From: Aurantibacter crassamenti
GTDB taxonomy: Bacteria > Bacteroidota > Bacteroidia > Flavobacteriales > Flavobacteriaceae
DNA: 64,000 nucleotides
Direction of reading: 5' to 3'
Assembly (NCBI RefSeq): GCF_016811105.1
Contig: NZ_JAFBGM010000001.1
Coordinates: 434,001-498,000, forward strand
Shown: positions 44,706 to 54,600 of the stretch, one piece after another
Layout of the letters: every line of letters begins with the position of its first letter
Numbering within the stretch: the stretch's first letter is position 1
Position numbers and translations under genes: made by a program
Notes under the pieces: model-generated
Database searches by the model: none
The model's input: the letters and a program-made list of their open reading frames with translations, nothing else
Told to the model about the DNA's origin: nothing

Positions 44706-46970
44706 TTAAAACCAATAACCAATACTAAAGTAGAAGCTGCCGTCTTTTTTTTCTGGTGACCATGAATAGAAAACTTGGAGTGGCCCTATTAAAGATTCTA
44801 ATCCGTAGCCTAATGCGTACCCTGAATAGCTAGGTTCAGTAAACCATTCACCAGTTCTGAATAAATCATCATCAACATTAGCAAAATTAGCAGCAAACAT
44901 AACATGATTCTTCGGTGCTATTTCTAAATCTAACCTGCTATATGCCTTAACAAAACTGTTACCAGGTAAAGCAATAAAATCATAGCCAAAAAAGGGTCTA
45001 AAATTATTTATAAGATCATTACCATATCCGCCTAAAACAAAATCCATTGTTGTTACACTAGATGTACCTAATTTAAAACCTCCTTCAGTTTCAATATTGA
45101 TTGACAAATTATCTAAAATTGAAAAGGCAGCCCCTATTCTAGATTTAGCTACAGAGAATTCTCTAAAATTATTATTAAAATCAGATGATAAGAGATAAAC
45201 ATGAAAATCTCCGTCAAAATAAAATCCCCTTGATGGAAAATATTTATCATCATAGGTATCAAGATTTAGTTGTCCATAAAGACTTAAATAATTACTTTTT
45301 TCAAAAATTGTTTTACCATCTTCAACAACCAATTCAGCAGGCAAGAGTCCGCCACTTCCTTCACCCAAGGTTTTTGTACTGTATTTTAAATATTTCTGTT
45401 CAGCCCCCAAACGAAACGAAAATTCTTCACGCACAACAGTCTGCACATAAAATTGATTCGTGAAGTCTATTACATCAAAACTTATACTATTAAGCCCTAG
45501 CCCGGCTCCTACATTAAAATTCGTTTGAATTAATGAATAATCAACAGGGTTGGTAAAATTATTATATCTTGAATTATACCCAAAACTCCAATAAGGGCCC
45601 TTATCTACAAAGTATTTCAAGTTGTAACGTAGATTATCTCCAAAAATAAAATCAAAAGAAGCTACATCATCTTTCATGAATAAATTTTTGTGCGATAAAT
45701 TAATCAACGCCGCAGTTTTATTTAAATCATCATAATGTGCACTTAAACGCAAGTATGTTTTTGTCGGATTCTCTCTTAGGTCTATTATTAAATCAACACC
45801 ATCACCATTGGTCAATAATTCATACCGAATTGTTTTAAAGTTATCAGTAGCTGACAAGTTGTTTATACCCTGTTTTAGTTTATCAAAAGTTATTTTCTCA
45901 TTATTTGAAAAACGAAGTTTACCTTTCACAAAACCACTGGTATAACTTTCGTTTCCTTTAAGAATTACTTGTTTTACAATTAAACTATCTTCTATACTTA
46001 AGGGTTTAACAGAATTTCTAATTACGTTTTGAGCAGAGGCTATTTTTTCAAGTTCTTCTAACTTAAATTGAGCAGCATCAACACCACTATCAATAATTTT
46101 CAAACTAGCATCGAAATCAACTACAGAATAATCGGATATATCTGGTTTAATATAAACATCTGTTCCTTCAACTTTCTTAATCATATCAACAGCTGATCTA
46201 TAGTTGTTAATCTGAAGCAGAATTTCCGTAGCTGATAAAAGTCCATCACGGCCAAGCAGACCTTGTTGTACATCCACACCAATAATAATATCAGCACCCA
46301 TTTTCCGAACTTCTTCAATAGGATAATTATTTACTACGCCACCATCAATTAAAATTTGGTCACCAATTGGAGCAGGCTCAAATAAAGAAGGAAAAGTACC
46401 ACTGGCCATAATAGCTTCAGGCAAATAACCTCTATCTAATAACACCTCATCACCTGTTTCTACATTTGTAGCTATACACAAAAAAGGAATTGGCAACTTA
46501 CTAAAGTCGCCTACATCTTTCACATGATATAATACCCGTACTAATTCGCTATAAATATTTTGACCACCTGAATAAGCAGATGGAAAGGTTACTTTGAAAT
46601 TATTAAAGGGTAAGGTCAATGCATATTTTTCTGAAACAGATTTCTCATAAAAAGATTTGGATCCACGAGGTATATTATCTTCAATTAGATCTACAAAATT
46701 TAAATCACGAAACAGCGAATCTAATTGCTTGGCGTTATACCCAGATGCGTATAAACCACCAACAATAGCGCCCATGCTAGTACCCCCTATATAATCAATT
46801 TTAACACCCGCTGCTTCTATAACCTTAAGTGCGCCAATATGCGCTAATCCTTTTGCGCCACCCCCACTTAAAACCACACCTACTTTAAGGTCTTTTTTAT
46901 TTTTTACAGATTGGGCATAAGTAGTACCGGTAATTAAAAAAATGAAAATAAAAAATAGTCCCCTTGCCAT
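44706..46970 (-). CDS. Patatin-like phospholipase fused to an outer-membrane barrel (PlpD-like)
   Basis: This 754-residue protein has signal peptide ending in TYAQ. The patatin domain (about 28-300) has oxyanion loop GGGAKG (36-41), nucleophile Ser65 in GTSMG and Asp209 in DGG, so the catalytic dyad is complete. A POTRA-like domain follows at about 320-400 (VKQVILKGNESYTSGFVKGKL, LRENPTKTYLRL). A BamA-like barrel ends in the aromatic strand SFYFSIGYWF. This matches the type Vd autotransporter layout of PlpD/RssA-type proteins, here with the patatin probably kept at the cell surface or periplasm. It starts 18 bases after the uvrC stop and is co-transcribed. Confidence 0.92.
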   Translation of the reverse strand: MARGLFFIFIFLITGTTYAQSVKNKKDLKVGVVLSGGGAKGLAHIGALKVIEAAGVKIDYIGGTSMGAIVGGLYASGYNAKQLDSLFRDLNFVDLIEDNIPRGSKSFYEKSVSEKYALTLPFNNFKVTFPSAYSGGQNIYSELVRVLYHVKDVGDFSKLPIPFLCIATNVETGDEVLLDRGYLPEAIMASGTFPSLFEPAPIGDQILIDGGVVNNYPIEEVRKMGADIIIGVDVQQGLLGRDGLLSATEILLQINNYRSAVDMIKKVEGTDVYIKPDISDYSVVDFDASLKIIDSGVDAAQFKLEELEKIASAQNVIRNSVKPLSIEDSLIVKQVILKGNESYTSGFVKGKLRFSNNEKITFDKLKQGINNLSATDNFKTIRYELLTNGDGVDLIIDLRENPTKTYLRLSAHYDDLNKTAALINLSHKNLFMKDDVASFDFIFGDNLRYNLKYFVDKGPYWSFGYNSRYNNFTNPVDYSLIQTNFNVGAGLGLNSISFDVIDFTNQFYVQTVVREEFSFRLGAEQKYLKYSTKTLGEGSGGLLPAELVVEDGKTIFEKSNYLSLYGQLNLDTYDDKYFPSRGFYFDGDFHVYLLSSDFNNNFREFSVAKSRIGAAFSILDNLSINIETEGGFKLGTSSVTTMDFVLGGYGNDLINNFRPFFGYDFIALPGNSFVKAYSRLDLEIAPKNHVMFAANFANVDDDLFRTGEWFTEPSYSGYALGYGLESLIGPLQVFYSWSPEKKDGSFYFSIGYWF

Positions 46971-46988
46971 ACCTAATAAACGTAAAAT

Positions 46989-48776
46989 CTAGTGAAAAGT
47001 TTTATGAATTTTTTTTGCTTTTGCCATACCCACAATCTTCGCCAAATCATCAATTGATGCCTCTTTAATTCTTTTAACTGATTTGAATTGCTTTAAAAGA
47101 TCTCGTGCCGTTTTTTCACCAACACCATCAATTTCTTCTAAGGCAGAATTTATAGCTGCTTTACTTCGCAATTGTCTGTGAAATGTAATGCCAAAACGGT
47201 GTGCTTCATTTCGCAATTGTTGTATTATTTTTAAACTCTCAGATTTTTTATCTAGATAAAGCGGAATTGAGTCATCTGGAAAATAAATTTCTTCAAGCCT
47301 TTTAGCGATTCCTATAATAGCAATTTTACCGCGTAAACCTAGTAAATCTAAACTTTTAACAGCAGATGATAATTGTCCTTTTCCACCATCAATTACAATC
47401 AGTTGTGGCAAATTAGCTTCCTCATCAAGTAATCTCTTATATCTTCTAAAAACAACTTCTTCCATTGAGGCAAAATCATCTGGCCCAACAACCGTTTTTA
47501 TATTGAATTTGCGATATTCTTTCTTTGCTGGTTTTCCATTTATAAACACCACACAAGCAGCAACAGGGTTACTACCCTGTATATTACTATTATCAAAACA
47601 CTCAATATGCCGAGGCTCTTCTGAAAGTCGAAGATCAATCTTCATTTGCGCCATTATACGATTAGTATGCCGATCTGGATCAATAATTTTAATCTGCTTA
47701 AATCTATCTTGCCTAAAAAACTTAGCATTGCGTTCAGATAATTCTAAAATTCGTTTTTTATCACCCGTTTTAGGCACCCGTATTTTTAGTTCTGGGTCAA
47801 CTGAAACTTCAAAAGGCAAATACAATTCTTTTGAGTGCGAATTAAACCGTTGTCTAATTTCAACAATTGCCATTTGCAATAATTCAACATCACTTTCATC
47901 AAGTTTCTTTTTCATTTCTAGAGTGTGCGATCGAATTACCGCCCCGTGTGAAATTTGCAGGAAATTGACATATGCAAAATCTTCATCAGAGATGATTGTA
48001 AACACATCTACATTATTAATTTTAGGATTTACGATAGTTGACTTTGCCTGATAATTTTCTAAAACTTCAATTTTCTCTTTCATTTGCTGCGCTTCTTCAT
48101 AAAGTCTTTTATCAGCCAATTCAATCATTTGTTTTTTGAAGTAATGTAATGAAGATTTAAAGTTTCCTTTTATTATTTCACGAATATCACTAACCTGAAG
48201 TTGGTATTCTGGTTCTGATTGATGCCCTTCACAGGGGCCTTTACAATTACCTAGATGATACTCTAAACAGACTTTGTATTTACCTTCAGAAATGTTTTTT
48301 TCTGAAAGATCATAATTACATGTTCTTAACGGATACACGCCTTTTATTAAATCTAAAAGCGTGCGAACTGTATACATACTAGTGTAAGGACCAAAATACT
48401 CTGAGCCATCTTTTATATGATTTCGGGTCGGAAAAATTCTAGGAAAACGTTCATTTTTAATACATATCCACGGATAACTTTTATCATCCTTTAATAAAAC
48501 ATTATACCTTGGTTGATACTTCTTTATTAAGTTATTTTCTAAAAGAAGCGCATCGGTCTCAGTAGGTACAACAATGTGTTTTATTGTATGTATGTGTTTA
48601 ACAAGAATTCTTGTCTTTCCGTTATCATGATTTTTATTAAAATAGGATGAAACACGTCGCTTCAGATTTTTGGCTTTACCTACGTAAAGTATTTTTTCAT
48701 CTTTATTATAGAATTGATAAACACCAGGAGTACTCGGCAATGTTTGTATTTGTATTTTAAGTAAATCTTGAGGCAT
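46989..48776 (-). CDS. uvrC: Excinuclease ABC subunit C
   Basis: This 595-residue nucleotide-excision-repair nuclease makes both incisions around a UvrAB-bound lesion. The N-terminal GIY-YIG domain is clear (TPGVYQFYNKDEKILYVGKA). The Cys-rich CNYDLSE...CLEYHLGNCKGPCEG segment carries the iron-sulfur-type cysteines. A UVR-like helix (KRLYEEAQQMKEKIEVLENYQ), the RNase H-like endonuclease core (IECFDNSNIQGSNPVAACVV, LIVIDGGKGQLSSA) and C-terminal helix-hairpin-helix pairs (IDGVGEKTARDLLKQF) follow. It leads a two-gene unit with the patatin gene. Confidence 0.97.
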   Translation of the reverse strand: MPQDLLKIQIQTLPSTPGVYQFYNKDEKILYVGKAKNLKRRVSSYFNKNHDNGKTRILVKHIHTIKHIVVPTETDALLLENNLIKKYQPRYNVLLKDDKSYPWICIKNERFPRIFPTRNHIKDGSEYFGPYTSMYTVRTLLDLIKGVYPLRTCNYDLSEKNISEGKYKVCLEYHLGNCKGPCEGHQSEPEYQLQVSDIREIIKGNFKSSLHYFKKQMIELADKRLYEEAQQMKEKIEVLENYQAKSTIVNPKINNVDVFTIISDEDFAYVNFLQISHGAVIRSHTLEMKKKLDESDVELLQMAIVEIRQRFNSHSKELYLPFEVSVDPELKIRVPKTGDKKRILELSERNAKFFRQDRFKQIKIIDPDRHTNRIMAQMKIDLRLSEEPRHIECFDNSNIQGSNPVAACVVFINGKPAKKEYRKFNIKTVVGPDDFASMEEVVFRRYKRLLDEEANLPQLIVIDGGKGQLSSAVKSLDLLGLRGKIAIIGIAKRLEEIYFPDDSIPLYLDKKSESLKIIQQLRNEAHRFGITFHRQLRSKAAINSALEEIDGVGEKTARDLLKQFKSVKRIKEASIDDLAKIVGMAKAKKIHKTFH

Positions 48777-49173
48777 GTGAACTTTAAAGTTTCTCTTTAG
48801 CGGTATTCAAGGTTAAATTACTGCGTTTTTTATTTTACACCCAGTGTTTATTAGTTTTTTAACGCTGAAAAAAATGAAAACTTAGAATTTAAAATAAAAG
48901 CCTAAAGACTTCCGAAGGTTATAATAATTAAAATATCAATTTTTAATGACCAATTAACCTTACAAATAATTCACAGCTAAGAAGATATAAAACTTCACTA
49001 ACCCAAATTTAATACTGAATTTACATAGAAACGAAACTTGAGAGATTGAAGTTGGATTAACGCAAAAGTTAAAGTTTTTCTAAAAACGTGCATTTCATCG
49101 ATAAAAAGTTGCCGTTTATGGGGTTTTAATGATTTATTTTACATATTTTTAACCATCAAAATCAACAAAAAGC
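48777..49173. other. 397-base intergenic region, no gene recognised
   Basis: AT-rich DNA between divergent uvrC and a small membrane-protein gene. I see a short palindrome GTTTTTctAAAAAC at 49074-49087, but no tRNA, hairpin-plus-T-run or exact TAnnTTTG box. It presumably contains the two divergent promoters. Confidence 0.4.
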
Positions 49174-49266
49174 ATGGATAATTACATTATAATACTCGGA
49201 CTTTATTTGGTCTTAATGGTTTGTTTTAAAATCTATTACTCCTCATCAGTTAAAGAAATAGAATAG
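49174..49266 (+). CDS. Very small single-pass membrane protein (30 residues)
   Basis: The ORF begins at ATG 49174 and encodes MDNYIIILGLYLVLMVCFKI followed by YYSSSVKEIE and TAG. One hydrophobic helix of about 16 residues is followed by a polar, charged tail. It lies 40 bases upstream of the 5-FTHF cyclo-ligase gene on the same strand. Function is unknown; translation is supported only by its coherent membrane pattern and position. Confidence 0.45.
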   Translation: MDNYIIILGLYLVLMVCFKIYYSSSVKEIE

Positions 49267-49306
49267 TAAAATTTTACCCCCAAATTGAGTAAGTTCAATC
49301 TAAATC

Positions 49307-49873
49307 ATGAATAAAAAAGATTTAAGATTAGACTACAAGAAACGCAGAAAAAATTGCTCTCCACAATTTCTAGCAAATGCTAGTTTAGGCATTGCCAATA
49401 ATGCTTTGAAAATTCCGATATGGAATTTCGACTACTATCATATATTTTTACCTATTACTAGTCATAAAGAACCAGACACATCTTATCTTCTATCTATTTT
49501 ACAAGGAAAAGATAAAAACATTGTTCTACCCAAAGTTTCTAATCAAGAACTGAAACATTATTTACTTACTGACAATACTCGATTAAAGAATAGTTCATTA
49601 AACATTCCCGAGCCTGTTGATGGTATAGAAATACCTATAGAGAAAATTGAAGTTGTTTTTGTTCCGCTTTTGGCATTTGATATTTCAGGAAATCGTGTAG
49701 GATACGGTAAAGGGTTCTATGATAAATTTTTATCGGGCTGCAAGCCAGAAACTATAAAAGTTGGCCTGTCTTTATTTGAACCCGTAGAAAAAATTAGTGA
49801 CGTTTACGAAAATGACGTTCCGCTTGATTATTGTATTACTCCTGAAAAGAATTATTCCTTCGTTTCTGAATAA
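49307..49873 (+). CDS. 5-formyltetrahydrofolate cyclo-ligase
   Basis: This 188-residue enzyme converts 5-formyl-THF to 5,10-methenyl-THF with ATP, returning a storage folate to the one-carbon pool. The signature GNRVGYGKGFYDKFL (ATP and Mg binding) is present, together with FLPITSHKEPDTS and VFVPLLAFD. Length is normal. Its 3' end overlaps the end of the convergent lspA gene by 22 bases. Confidence 0.94.
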   Translation: MNKKDLRLDYKKRRKNCSPQFLANASLGIANNALKIPIWNFDYYHIFLPITSHKEPDTSYLLSILQGKDKNIVLPKVSNQELKHYLLTDNTRLKNSSLNIPEPVDGIEIPIEKIEVVFVPLLAFDISGNRVGYGKGFYDKFLSGCKPETIKVGLSLFEPVEKISDVYENDVPLDYCITPEKNYSFVSE

Positions 49874-50520
49874 TCATTTTCAGCGCTTGAATTAATCAAC
49901 TCATCTTCAGGTTGCCCAAAAACTTTTTTATTGAATACTATTAATATACCTACTCCAGTACTTATAGCAGTATCGGCAATATTAAAAACAGGTTCAAAAA
50001 ACCGAAAACGACCACCACCAAAGTAAGGTATCCATTCTGGCCAGGTTGTATCAACCATTGGAAAGTAAAGCATGTCTACCACTTTACCATAAAAAATACT
50101 TCCGTAAGGTTCATCTGCAAAAAGTGTGGCAACATTGCCATTACTTGCATCAAATAAAATTCCGTAGAAAACAGAATCCAAAATATTACCTAATGCACCA
50201 GCAAAAATTAAGCACACTGCTAGTACATATGTATTTGGAGATTGTTTTTTAATGATATCATAAAGCCAATATCCGATACCACAAATAGCAAATAATCGAA
50301 AAATAGTCAAAACCAGTTTACCAACACTATCAGAAATAGGAAAAATATCACTTAGTTTAGCACCCCAAGCAGCACCCTCATTTTCTATAAATAAAATTTT
50401 GAACCAGCTAAAAACATCTACAGATTCACCGAGAACAAAATTTGTTTTAATATAAAACTTGCTGAGTTGATCAACAATTAATATTAAAATAATAAGCAGT
50501 ATTGACTTTTTTAGACTCAT
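49852..50520 (-). CDS. lspA: Lipoprotein signal peptidase (signal peptidase II), with a long periplasmic insert
   Basis: This 222-residue integral membrane aspartyl protease cleaves prolipoproteins before the lipidated Cys; the window has many substrates. Four helices are visible. Catalytic aspartates are Asp115 in GALGNILDSV and Asp183 in FNIADTAIS, with the VDQLSKFYIK start and NEGAAWG motif of the family. It is longer than the usual 160-170 residues because of about 50 extra residues between the catalytic motifs (about 120-172) and a polar C-terminal tail; Bacteroidota enzymes are often extended. It is last in the ileS-dksA-DUF4097-lspA row. Confidence 0.95.
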   Translation of the reverse strand: MSLKKSILLIILILIVDQLSKFYIKTNFVLGESVDVFSWFKILFIENEGAAWGAKLSDIFPISDSVGKLVLTIFRLFAICGIGYWLYDIIKKQSPNTYVLAVCLIFAGALGNILDSVFYGILFDASNGNVATLFADEPYGSIFYGKVVDMLYFPMVDTTWPEWIPYFGGGRFRFFEPVFNIADTAISTGVGILIVFNKKVFGQPEDELINSSAENDYSETKE

Positions 50521-50566
50521 GTTGAAATATTAGCGGTAAAAATAACTCTTTAATTACAATTGAGAA

Positions 50567-51184
50567 TTATTCACTTTGATCAAGATTAATGTTTCCTGTA
50601 GTTGTTTTTACTGTAAAATAATTTTCCCCAACAGGAATCTCATTTTTTTCTACAATACCATACGAACTAGAAGCTTGAATAATTGCACCGTCAGAAACAA
50701 TATTTATATCACCGCTTTGCGTCGTGGCCATTACATTTTCAGACACATTAATTAATGTACAAATTCCATCGTTTAAGGTAATCTTCAAATGTTTGTAAAT
50801 ACCTGTTACACTTACATTACAACTGGCACCATTTACTTGAATAGTATGATTTTGAGGTACAGTAATCTCTAGTGCAATTGAAACAACTTTGTGTGCACTT
50901 AATTTATCATTAGGGTTTTTAAAATTGGGCACAAACCCCGCACTGACAAATATATTCGTTCCTTCTTCTTTTAAATTTAGTAGCAAGTCTTCTGTATATT
51001 CGCCTTCAATTGTGGCTTGCACATTCAATTCATCAGTAGCTGAAGTTTTCATATTAATTTCAAAGCAATTACTAGCGTCAATTTCAATTGCAGAAATCTC
51101 ATGATTCACAACAGTTTTCTTCACAATCTTTTGTGCACTTAAAAGATTGATAGAAAAAACCAAAAAGAGAATTAGCTTGTACAT
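50567..51184 (-). CDS. Secreted DUF4097-like beta-repeat protein
   Basis: This 205-residue protein has signal peptide MYKLILFLVFSINLLSAQ. The mature part is beta-rich with regular short strands (ISAIEIDASNCFEINM, ELNVQATIEGEYTEDLL, HTIQVNGASCNVSVTGIYKHLKITLNDGICTLINV, GDINIVSDGAIIQASS), which suggests a beta-helix like the DUF4097/DUF2807 putative adhesins. The function is not known. A terminator-like hairpin stands only 12 bases before its start codon, so expression may need read-through from dksA or a separate promoter. Confidence 0.7.
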   Translation of the reverse strand: MYKLILFLVFSINLLSAQKIVKKTVVNHEISAIEIDASNCFEINMKTSATDELNVQATIEGEYTEDLLLNLKEEGTNIFVSAGFVPNFKNPNDKLSAHKVVSIALEITVPQNHTIQVNGASCNVSVTGIYKHLKITLNDGICTLINVSENVMATTQSGDINIVSDGAIIQASSSYGIVEKNEIPVGENYFTVKTTTGNINLDQSE

Positions 51185-51195
51185 AAAGCAAAAAA

Positions 51196-51221
51196 ACCTG
51201 CAAGCTATTAGCTGTACAGGT
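51196..51221 (-). terminator. Intrinsic terminator after dksA, abutting the next gene's start
   Basis: On the minus strand ACCTG and inner AGCT pair with AGCT and CAGGT, followed by TTTTTT. It is 29 bases downstream of the dksA stop and 12 bases upstream of the DUF4097-like start codon, close enough to act as an attenuator. Confidence 0.7.
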
Positions 51222-51249
51222 CTTACTTATTAATTTTTTACAGTTAAAA

Positions 51250-51633
51250 TTACTTCTGCATATTTTTGGCCTCAATACTTAAAGTAGCATGTGGCACAAG
51301 TAAAAGTCGTTGTTTATTAATCAATTTACCAGTAACTCGGCAAATTCCATACGTCTTATTTTCTATACGCAAAAGTGCATTTTTCAAATCTCTAATGAAC
51401 TTTTCTTGTCGAATAGCCAATTGTGTATTCGCTTCTTTGCTCATTGTTTGTGATCCTTCTTCAAAAGCTTTAAAAGTAGGCGACGTATCATCTGTACCAT
51501 TATTGCCATCATTCATATATGAACTTTTTAAAAGATCTAAATGACTTTTTGCTTTTACTATTTTTTCTTCTATAACTTCTCTGAACTCTGCCAAATCTTT
51601 GTCAGAATATCTAACTTTTAAGTCGTCTGCCAT
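51250..51633 (-). CDS. DksA/TraR-family protein lacking three zinc-finger cysteines
   Basis: This 127-residue protein has a long coiled-coil N-terminal part (about 10-90) and the C-terminal fold of DksA: YGICRVTGKLI then RLLLVPHATLSIEA. The four zinc-ligand positions have the exact family spacing (98, 101, 119, 122), but only Cys98 remains; the others are Thr, Ser and Ala. DksA proteins bind the RNA polymerase secondary channel and modulate transcription with ppGpp. This variant would fold without zinc, as is known for some DksA paralogues and common in Bacteroidota. It starts five bases after the ileS stop, so it is co-transcribed with it. Confidence 0.9.
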   Translation of the reverse strand: MADDLKVRYSDKDLAEFREVIEEKIVKAKSHLDLLKSSYMNDGNNGTDDTSPTFKAFEEGSQTMSKEANTQLAIRQEKFIRDLKNALLRIENKTYGICRVTGKLINKQRLLLVPHATLSIEAKNMQK

Positions 51634-51638
51634 TTTTT

Positions 51639-54600
51639 TTAATGTTTTTCGATGAATAATTTCGTGTTAACTTCATCAAAGGCTATCTCCGTGCCTTTGT
51701 TCAATACCGCTTCAAAAATAAGGTCTGCTGTTAAAGTTTCTGTTTTAATATAATTTAAATTGCTTTCAACAGCTTTTTCTACAAAACCATCTTTCAATAT
51801 TTTTATATCAATTTTATCAGTAACCTCATAACCTGACTCTTTTCTGATATTTTGAATTCGATTTACTAATTCTCTAGCAATACCTTCTTTTCTAAGCTCT
51901 TCATCAATTGTAACATCGAGTGCTACGGTTAAAGCGCCAGAACTAGCAACCAACCAACCTTCAATATCTTGAGAGGTTATATCTACATCCTGTAACTGTA
52001 AATTAATGATTTTATTTCCAATATTCAGCGATATTTCGCCCTCTTGTTCAATTTTTTGGATATCATCCTGACCAAATGCACTTACGCTTTGCGCAATCAG
52101 CTTCATTTCCTTGCCAAATTTAGGTCCTAACACCTTAAAATTAGGCTTAATTTGTTTTACTAAAATATTAGATGCATCATCTAATAACTCTATTTCTTTA
52201 ACATTTACCTCAGATTTTATCAAGTCTGACACCGCTTCAATATCGTCTTTTTGCTCTTGATTCAAAATAGGAATCATAATTCTCTTTAGCGGTTGACGCA
52301 CTTTTATACGTTCTTTCTGGCGGATGGATAATACGAGTGATGAAATAGTCTGTGCTTTTTCCATTTTTCGCTCTAAAGCACTATCAATAAATGACTCATC
52401 ACAAATTGGGAAGTTTGAAAGGTGAACGCTCTCAAAAGCCTCTTGCTCTGTTGTGGCCATCAAATCTCTGTACAGTCTATCCATAAAAAATGGAGCCACA
52501 GGTGCAGACAATTTAGCCACAGTAATTAAACAGGTATAAAGCGTTTGATATGCTGAAATTTTATCTTCTTGGTATTCGCCTTTCCAAAAACGTCTTCTAC
52601 ATAAGCGTACATACCAATTACTTAAATTTTCTTGTACAAAATTTGAAATAGCTCTAGTAGCCTTTGTGGGCTCGTAATCACCATAAGCGGCATCTACTTT
52701 CTTTATTAACGTATGAAGCTCAGACAACACCCAACGGTCAATTTCAGGACGTTTTTCTAGCGCTACATCAGCCTCAGTATATTTGAATTCATCAAGATTA
52801 GCATATAGCGAAAAGAACGAATACGTATTATAAAGGGTGCCAAAAAACTTTCTTTTAACCTCAACAATACCTTCAATATCAAATTTTAGGTTGTCCCACG
52901 GATTTGCATTTGAAATCATATACCATCTTGTAGCGTCTGGCCCATGGGTATTCATTGTTTCAAATGGGTCTACAGCATTACCTAGACGTTTGGACATTTT
53001 TTTACCTTCTTTGTCTAAAACAAGCCCGTTTGAAACTACATTTTTATACGCTACAGAATCAAAAACCATAGTAGCAATGGCATGTAGAGTATAAAACCAA
53101 CCTCTTGTTTGATCAACACCTTCTGCGATAAAATTAGCAGGAAAAGTTTCTCCTTTATCAATTAAATCAGCATTTTCAAAAGGGTAATGCCATTGTGCAT
53201 AAGGCATAGAACCACTATCAAACCAAACATCGATAAGGTCACTTTCACGCTTCATTGGTTTACCAGAATCAGAAACTAAAGTTATTTGATCCACAATATT
53301 TTTATGAAGATCAAGCTTCTCATAATTGTCTTCAGACATATCACCAACAACAAAATCTTCAAAAATATCTTTCTCTAAAACGCCAGCAGCTACAGCTTTG
53401 GCCATCTTAGTTTTGAGTTCTTCAACAGAACCTATAATTATTTCTTCGGTTCCATCTTCAGTTCGCCAAATAGGTAAAGGAATTCCCCAATAGCGCGAGC
53501 GCGACAAATTCCAATCATTGGCATTTGCTAACCAATTACCGAATCTACCTTCACCTGTTGCTTTAGGTTTCCAATTAATGGTTTTGTTCAAATCGAACAT
53601 TTTGTCCTTAACATCAGATATCTTGATGAACCAAGAGTCAAGTGGGTAATACAAAATTGGTTTATCAGTACGCCAACAGTTAGGGTAACTGTGCACGTAT
53701 TTTTCAACTTTAAAAGCCTTATTCTCTTCTTTCAGTCTTATAGCAATTTCAACATCAACTGAGCGCTCTGGCGCTTCACCATCTTCATAATATTCATTTT
53801 TGACATATTTCCCTGCCAACTCATCCATTTCTGGGCGAAATTTACCTTTTAAATCTACTAAAGGCACCGGGTTAGCATTTTCGTCTAAAACCAATAGCGG
53901 CGGAATAGGTGGCACTGCCTTTTGGGCAACAAACATATCATCTGCACCAAAAGTAGGTGCGGTATGAACAATACCTGTACCATCTTCAGTAGTAACAAAA
54001 TCACCTTCAATAATTCTGAAGGCATTCTCAGCAGCCTCATAAGGCAAAGCATAATCTAATAACTGCTCGTATTTAGCGCCAACAAGATCTTTTCCGATAA
54101 ATTCTTTAACAACATAAAAAGGAATTTTCTTATCACCCGATGAATAATCTAACAAATCAGATTTTGCCTCTACTTGCTTAAATTTGCCTGCAAATTGCTT
54201 AGAAACCAAGCTTTTGGCTAATACCACATTCATTGGTTGAAAAGTATACTGATTGTATGTCTCAACTAATACATAGTCGATTTTTGAACCAACAGTTAAT
54301 GCTGTGTTTGAAGGAAGTGTCCAAGGAGTGGTAGTCCAAGCTAAAAAGTAAATAGTACCTTCATTTTTAAGGAAATCAGGCAATGAACCTTCAACAGCTT
54401 TAAATTGCGCAACTACAGTAGTATCAGTTACATCTTGATACGTACCAGGCTGATTTAACTCATGCGAACTTAAGCCCGTACCCGCTTTTGGCGAATAGGG
54501 TTGAATAGTGTATCCTTTATAAATTAATCCTTTATCATAAATCTGCTTGAGTAACCACCAAACAGTTTCCATGTATTTAGACTTATAAGTAATATATGGG

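Noticed and set aside
47503-48051. 182-residue plus-strand open frame
   Set aside because: Lies fully antisense inside uvrC, with no recognisable domain or leader.
48777-49173. tRNA or small RNA gene in the uvrC upstream gap
   Set aside because: No cloverleaf, CCA end or T-run hairpin could be recognised by eye.
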